From: Mycobacterium kansasii ATCC 12478
GTDB lineage: Bacteria > Actinomycetota > Actinomycetes > Mycobacteriales > Mycobacteriaceae
DNA: 64,000 bases
Assembly (NCBI RefSeq): GCF_000157895.3
Contig: NC_022663.1
Span: 1,302,001 to 1,366,000, forward strand
Direction of reading: 5' to 3'
Part shown: positions 60,158 through 64,000 of the stretch, piece after piece
How positions within the stretch are numbered: position 1 is the stretch's first letter
How the letters are laid out: every line of letters starts with the position of its first letter
Translations under genes and position numbers: made by a program
Notes under the pieces: generated by a model
What the model saw: the letters and a program-made list of their open reading frames with translations, nothing else
What the model was told of the DNA's origin: nothing
Database searches by the model: none

Positions 60158-61363
60158 TCACGCTCGGCGGGAGAAAACCTTGCTGGCGGGCGGCGCGTGG
60201 ATCTGCTTGCCCAGGCCGAGCACGTGCTCGGCAATCATGTTGCGGAACACTTCCAATGTGCCGCCGTAGATTCCGACCAACGGTGCGAAGCGGTAGACAT
60301 ATTCGGCGCCGCCGTCATCGGCCGCGCCGTCAGCCCCGAACGGCAACGCAGCAGCGGTCCCCAGAACGTCCATCAGGTCGGAAGAGATGTCACGCATCGT
60401 TTGCGCGATCGCCACCCGCCCGAAGATGCCCGGTGCCGACAGCGCTGCCTCCACCCGCGCGACGCCGCGGCCCAATCGATATGCCACCGACCCGTCGTCG
60501 AGCAGGCGGTACCCGCCGGGACCGGGCCTGGTCACCTGCGCCGCGACCCGGTCGACCGCTTCGGCCATGACACCGGCCTGGTGCATCATGATCGAGGTGT
60601 CCTGCAACCCGTCGGGTGCCGGCGCGACCGCGCCGTGCTCGACGTTGAGCGGCTCCCGCAGGACCGTCCAGCCCCCGTTCACCTCGCCGAGCCGATACTT
60701 GTCATCGACGCGCACGTCACTGTAGTAGACGATGTTCGTCCGGTCGCCGTCCACCGTGCGGATGCCCCGGATCTCGATGCCCGGCGAGTCCAGCGGCACC
60801 AGAAACATGGTCAGGCTCTTGTGCTTTCGGGCGTGCGGGTCGGTGTTGGTGATCAGAAAGACGTATTGGCAGTTATGCGCGCCGGTGGTGAACATCTTCG
60901 AACCGTTGATCACCCAGCTGTCGCCGTCGCGCACCGCGCGGGTCTTGCAGGTGGCGACGTCGGATCCGCCTTCGGGCTCGGTGTAGCCCAGGCACATCCG
61001 GACATGGCCGCTGAAGACACCTGGCAATACCTCCTCGACGAGCTCGGCTGAGCCGAACTTCGTCACCGACCGAGCCACCATGGCGGTCGTTCCCCACGTC
61101 ACCCACGGCACTCGGGCGCGGCGTTTCTCCAGCTCCCAGATGCGCCGCTGCACCCGGCTGAATCCGCCTTCGGATTCCGTCTGCCACTCCGCTGCCAAAT
61201 ACCCTGCGGCGCCGAACTTCAGGTGCAGACCCTCATGGAAGTTGTCGCCCGTCTCACGGTCGTGACGGCGGACCTCGTCGGTCACGTGCTCGGCCAGAAA
61301 CCGGCGCGCCTCGTCGCGGAATGCCTGGTCCTCTTCGGAAAGTTCAACCAGGGAAAAGTCCAT
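60158..61363 (-). CDS. Acyl-CoA dehydrogenase (second gene of a pair)
   Basis: The protein has 401 residues from the ATG at 61363. Motifs are EEDQAFRDEARRFLAEHVTD, MCLGYTEPEGGSDVATCKTR, INGSKMFTTGAHNCQYVF and the terminal IYGGTLEVFRNMIAEHVLG. The gap to the upstream dehydrogenase is 16 bp. The two probably form a heteromeric complex, as inferred for the pair at 43188-45565. Confidence 0.88.
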   Translation of the reverse strand: MDFSLVELSEEDQAFRDEARRFLAEHVTDEVRRHDRETGDNFHEGLHLKFGAAGYLAAEWQTESEGGFSRVQRRIWELEKRRARVPWVTWGTTAMVARSVTKFGSAELVEEVLPGVFSGHVRMCLGYTEPEGGSDVATCKTRAVRDGDSWVINGSKMFTTGAHNCQYVFLITNTDPHARKHKSLTMFLVPLDSPGIEIRGIRTVDGDRTNIVYYSDVRVDDKYRLGEVNGGWTVLREPLNVEHGAVAPAPDGLQDTSIMMHQAGVMAEAVDRVAAQVTRPGPGGYRLLDDGSVAYRLGRGVARVEAALSAPGIFGRVAIAQTMRDISSDLMDVLGTAAALPFGADGAADDGGAEYVYRFAPLVGIYGGTLEVFRNMIAEHVLGLGKQIHAPPASKVFSRRA

Positions 61364-61379
61364 CGTTGGGCTCCTGTTC

Positions 61380-62444
61380 CTAGAAGCACGCGGCCCGGGA
61401 CGCGGTTTCGCGGGTGGCCACGATCTCGGCAATGCGCCGGGCGCACGCGCCCGGATCACCCCCGGCCAGTGGCCATCCGCGGGCCCGCACCAGATAGGCG
61501 GTGGCGGCGGCCTCGGCCGAAACCCCCAGGCCTCCCTGGATGTGGACCGCCATGGTGGCGGCCTTGGCGGCTTCCTCCGCCATGAACAGAAACGCTGCCG
61601 GTGCCAGTTCCGGTCGTTCACCGGGTTCGTTGTCCAAAAACCAGGCGGCACGCCGAACCAGATTGCGCCCGCTGTGCACGGTGATGGCCATGTTCGCCAG
61701 CGGGTGCGAAATGCCTTGCAGCGTAGCGATGGGCACGCCCAGTGTGTAACGGGTCTTGGCGAACTCCGCCGCGATCGTCATCGTCTCCTCGACCAGACCA
61801 ACCAGCGCCGCGGCCATCAGCAGTCGCCATTCATCCAGGGCTCGTTGATAATTCGCCAGCGCCTCGGACCCGCGGGCCACCACCGTCCGAGAGTCAGCGG
61901 CTGCCGGATCAACCCAGGCCATCGGCAGCCGGCCGATGTTGTCCACCTTCGCCGGCTGCGTGCCGAACGTCAGGCTCAGGATACGGTCGCGGTCGACGAC
62001 GACGACGCGGCCGGCAATCGACCCGGCCGGAATCAGCCGCCGGCCCGGCCCACCATCGATCCGCGGGTCGAGCGCCGCGAGCTGTTCTCCGTTGGCCAGG
62101 GCCGCGGTTTCGGCATCCAGCATCCCGAGACGTGCCAGGAGCCGCGTCGCGCAGACATGGTCGATCCACGGGACCGGCGCCAGTGAGCGGCCGATCTCCT
62201 CGGCCACCAGGGTGAGGTCGACCAGCGTCGCGCCATCGCCGCCGGCGGACTCGGGTAGCGCCATCGTCGTGGCGCCCATCCCGCACAACCGCTCCCACAG
62301 GCTCTTGTCGAAACCGGATGGCTCTGCGGCACGGACCGTTTCGATCGAGCAGTGGGTCTTGAAGAACTGTTTGTACGCCGACTGCAACGCGATATGGTCC
62401 TCGGACAAGCTGTAGTCCAGCCTGCGCAATTCGAAACGGTCCAT
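61380..62444 (-). CDS. Acyl-CoA dehydrogenase (first gene of a pair)
   Basis: The protein has 354 residues. It shows YSLSEDHIALQSAYKQFFKT, GATTMALPESAGGDGATLVD, RYTLGVPIATLQGISHPLAN and MAVHIQGGLGVSAEAAATAY. It is short, like the first protein of the 20-kb operon, and starts 2 bp after the amidohydrolase stop. Pairing with the downstream gene suggests one alpha2-beta2 enzyme. Confidence 0.86.
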   Translation of the reverse strand: MDRFELRRLDYSLSEDHIALQSAYKQFFKTHCSIETVRAAEPSGFDKSLWERLCGMGATTMALPESAGGDGATLVDLTLVAEEIGRSLAPVPWIDHVCATRLLARLGMLDAETAALANGEQLAALDPRIDGGPGRRLIPAGSIAGRVVVVDRDRILSLTFGTQPAKVDNIGRLPMAWVDPAAADSRTVVARGSEALANYQRALDEWRLLMAAALVGLVEETMTIAAEFAKTRYTLGVPIATLQGISHPLANMAITVHSGRNLVRRAAWFLDNEPGERPELAPAAFLFMAEEAAKAATMAVHIQGGLGVSAEAAATAYLVRARGWPLAGGDPGACARRIAEIVATRETASRAACF

Positions 62445-62446
62445 CG

Positions 62447-63277
62447 TCAGCGCTCCTCACCGAAGAAAAATTCTTGGGCGTTGTTGTAGAGGTAGTTCTG
62501 CAGGACGTCGGACGGCAGGTCCAGGGCCCGCGCCTCGGGTATGACCCTGCGCATCGGCAATACCGGCCAATCCGAGGCGAAGATCACCTTGTTCTTGCCC
62601 CGGGTCCGCATGTAATGCAGCAGAGCTTCCGGCAATCGCTTGGGCGACCATGCCGAGGTCATCAGCCGCAGGTTGGCGTACTTGAGCAGCAGCCGGATCG
62701 CCACGTCCCACCATGGATCGGCGCCGTGGATCATGCACAGCCGCAGCTCCGGAAACCGCACGCACACCCGGTCGAGATGCATCGGATGCTGCACTTCTCC
62801 GGGGATCGGCGGCCCGGGTATGCCGGTGTTGACGCACAGCGGAAGGTCGAGTTCGGCGCACTTGGCGTAGAGCGGATAGTAGACGGCGTCGCTGGGCGGG
62901 TATTGCCCGTCTCCCCAAAAGCTGGGCCCGACAACGGCATACGCTACGGGCAGGTCGCTGACAATGGCGCTCAATTCACGCAACGGCTTGACCGGACGCA
63001 GCAGGTCGACTCCGCCCATGGCCAGCGCGAACCGGTCGGGCTCGGCTTCGACGAACGCGCGCGCGGTGACGGACGGGTTGGCCAGCGAATCCATCAGGAT
63101 CGCCCTGTGCACCCCCTGTTCGTCCATCTCGGCGAGCAGCGCGGGCAGCTCGACTGGTTCGAACATCGACTCGGGGCCCTTGAAGTAGTCGTGACGAACC
63201 TTGAGCATCCAGGTCGGCTGGGACCCGGCCTCACCGAAGTGGACGTTCACCAGGCAGTCGATCGTCGTCTGCGTCAT
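62447..63277 (-). CDS. Amidohydrolase_2 family protein
   Basis: The protein has 276 residues from the ATG at 63277. It lacks the usual N-terminal D-x-D-x-H (IDCLVNVHFG). It has LPLCVNTGIPGPP, PELRLCMIHGADPWWD, and KVIFASDWPVLPMRRV with the conserved Asp. Family members are metal hydrolases or decarboxylases. It overlaps the AMP-ligase stop by ATGA and lies ahead of the dehydrogenase pair, so the operon links ring or amide chemistry to CoA oxidation. Confidence 0.83.
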   Translation of the reverse strand: MTQTTIDCLVNVHFGEAGSQPTWMLKVRHDYFKGPESMFEPVELPALLAEMDEQGVHRAILMDSLANPSVTARAFVEAEPDRFALAMGGVDLLRPVKPLRELSAIVSDLPVAYAVVGPSFWGDGQYPPSDAVYYPLYAKCAELDLPLCVNTGIPGPPIPGEVQHPMHLDRVCVRFPELRLCMIHGADPWWDVAIRLLLKYANLRLMTSAWSPKRLPEALLHYMRTRGKNKVIFASDWPVLPMRRVIPEARALDLPSDVLQNYLYNNAQEFFFGEER

Positions 63278-64000
63278 GGTGCCGGGACCTGCCGCGTCAC
63301 TTGCTCTCTCGCCCACCGATAGTTCGGCTTGCCGTTGCCCAGACGCTGGATGTGCTCGACGACTATGAACGCCTTGGGGGCCTTGAAATGCGCCAGCTGC
63401 GAGGTACAGAAGGCATACAGTCCCGGTTCACCGACGCGGGCATCCGGGCGTAACACGACGAGCGCGACCACTTCCTGTCCCCAGCGCTCGCTGGGCCGTC
63501 CCAGCACGAGCGCATCGGCAACGCCGGGATGTGTGCGCAGTACGTCCTCGACCTCTTCGACGAACACCTTCTCGCCACCGGTGTTCACCACCAGGGAGTC
63601 GCGGCCGAATAACCGGATGGTTCCGTCCTTCTCGAGGCAAGCCCGGTCGCCGGGTATCACCACACGGCGGCCGGCGATCTCGGGGAAAGTGCGTTGGGTG
63701 GCGTCGGCGTCGTTGAAGTATCCCATGGGAATCCGGCCGATTCTTGCCGCCCAGCCGATCTCGGGCTCACCGGGCCGCAGGAATCGGCTGCGGTCCGCGG
63801 AGACGACGGTCGCACCGACTCTGGGTTCGAAGGTTTCGCTGGCGGTTCCGTCGCGGCTGTACCCGAATGCCATATTGCCGGTCTCCGACGAGCCATAGCC
63901 CTCGATGATGGTGGCCTGCGGCAGCAACTCCATCAATGCACGTTTGTATTTCGCGTTGGTGGCCGCCCCGCCCGTGCCGATCGAGTGCACCGACGACAGG
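63274..64000 (-). CDS. AMP-dependent acyl-CoA synthetase (FadD-like), N-terminus beyond the right edge
   Basis: Only the C-terminal part (about 242 residues) lies in the window. Visible marks are ATIIEGYGSSETGNMAFGYS, VIPGDRACLEKDGTIRLFGR, DSLVVNTGGEKVFVEEVEDV (hinge) and RLGNGKPNYRWAREQV with the catalytic Lys region. It activates an acid for the dehydrogenases downstream and overlaps the amidohydrolase start by 4 bp. It is the first gene of this operon seen in the window. Confidence 0.88.
   Translation of the reverse strand, partial: LSSVHSIGTGGAATNAKYKRALMELLPQATIIEGYGSSETGNMAFGYSRDGTASETFEPRVGATVVSADRSRFLRPGEPEIGWAARIGRIPMGYFNDADATQRTFPEIAGRRVVIPGDRACLEKDGTIRLFGRDSLVVNTGGEKVFVEEVEDVLRTHPGVADALVLGRPSERWGQEVVALVVLRPDARVGEPGLYAFCTSQLAHFKAPKAFIVVEHIQRLGNGKPNYRWAREQVTRQVPAP

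Noticed and set aside
1..64000. CRISPR arrays, tRNA or rRNA genes
   Set aside because: No regularly spaced repeats with spacers and no tRNA cloverleaf or rRNA-like conserved stretches were seen on either strand by eye.

Overview
This window is a high-GC actinobacterial segment and almost certainly comes from a slow-growing, non-tuberculous Mycobacterium. Supporting signs are three PE/PPE loci, an MmpS/MmpL pair, Mce-associated membrane proteins, DUF222/HNH (13E12-type) proteins, F420-type luciferase-like oxidoreductases, many FadD/FadE paralogues and an orthologue-like copy of the Rv1364c sigma-regulator phosphatase. The species cannot be fixed from the sequence alone.

Layout. 1-9 kb: a Tat-exported DUF1906 protein (cut by the left edge), then catabolic genes: two Rieske oxygenases, a CrtC/AttH-like protein, an aldehyde dehydrogenase, an AMP-ligase, a SnoaL-like protein and two hot-dog dehydratases. 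9-17.4 kb: a DUF222/HNH gene with a frameshifted tail, a tandem CaiB/BaiF CoA-transferase, and a TetR regulator whose palindromic operator precedes mmpS-mmpL. 17.6-25.9 kb: a FadR-type GntR regulator, an SDR, an LLM oxidoreductase and a tightly overlapping operon of four acyl-CoA dehydrogenases plus an AMP-ligase. 26-34 kb: an accessory, decaying region holding a PE protein with a hydrolase domain, a VapBC remnant, and a PE/PPE locus with a polymorphic-toxin layout. That locus is broken by two frameshifts and by an IS1634-type element with 8-bp target duplications. A second DUF222 remnant follows. 34-40 kb: a TetR-thioesterase fusion, an amidohydrolase, and a hemerythrin / GAF-ANTAR / PAS-PP2C-HATPase-STAS signalling cluster. 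40-47 kb: a MarR-controlled PE-PPE-MFS operon, an acyl-CoA dehydrogenase pair and an orphan pair of Mce-associated proteins. 47-56 kb: a Rieske ferredoxin, two amidohydrolases and an esterase-like gene divergent from a cytochrome P450, then SDR, VOC and a serine-hydrolase lipoprotein. 56-64 kb: a P450 interrupted by an amber codon, an LLM oxidoreductase, an acyl-CoA carboxyltransferase, a second acyl-CoA dehydrogenase pair, an amidohydrolase and an AMP-ligase (cut by the right edge).

How the parts fit. Most of the window looks like CoA-linked degradation of hydrophobic, possibly cyclic, substrates: ring or alkane hydroxylation (Rieske, P450, LLM), aldehyde oxidation, CoA activation, alpha-beta dehydrogenation by heteromeric dehydrogenases, and hydration. 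The substrate cannot be named from sequence. A 20-bp, partly palindromic, AT-rich motif recurs in front of six transcription units, including the GntR gene itself, so these dispersed operons may form one regulon. The most unusual items are this motif family, the PPE-fused toxin/immunity locus caught in decay, a TetR-thioesterase fusion with a repeated operator, and one operon carrying two enzymes whose catalytic residues are substituted.
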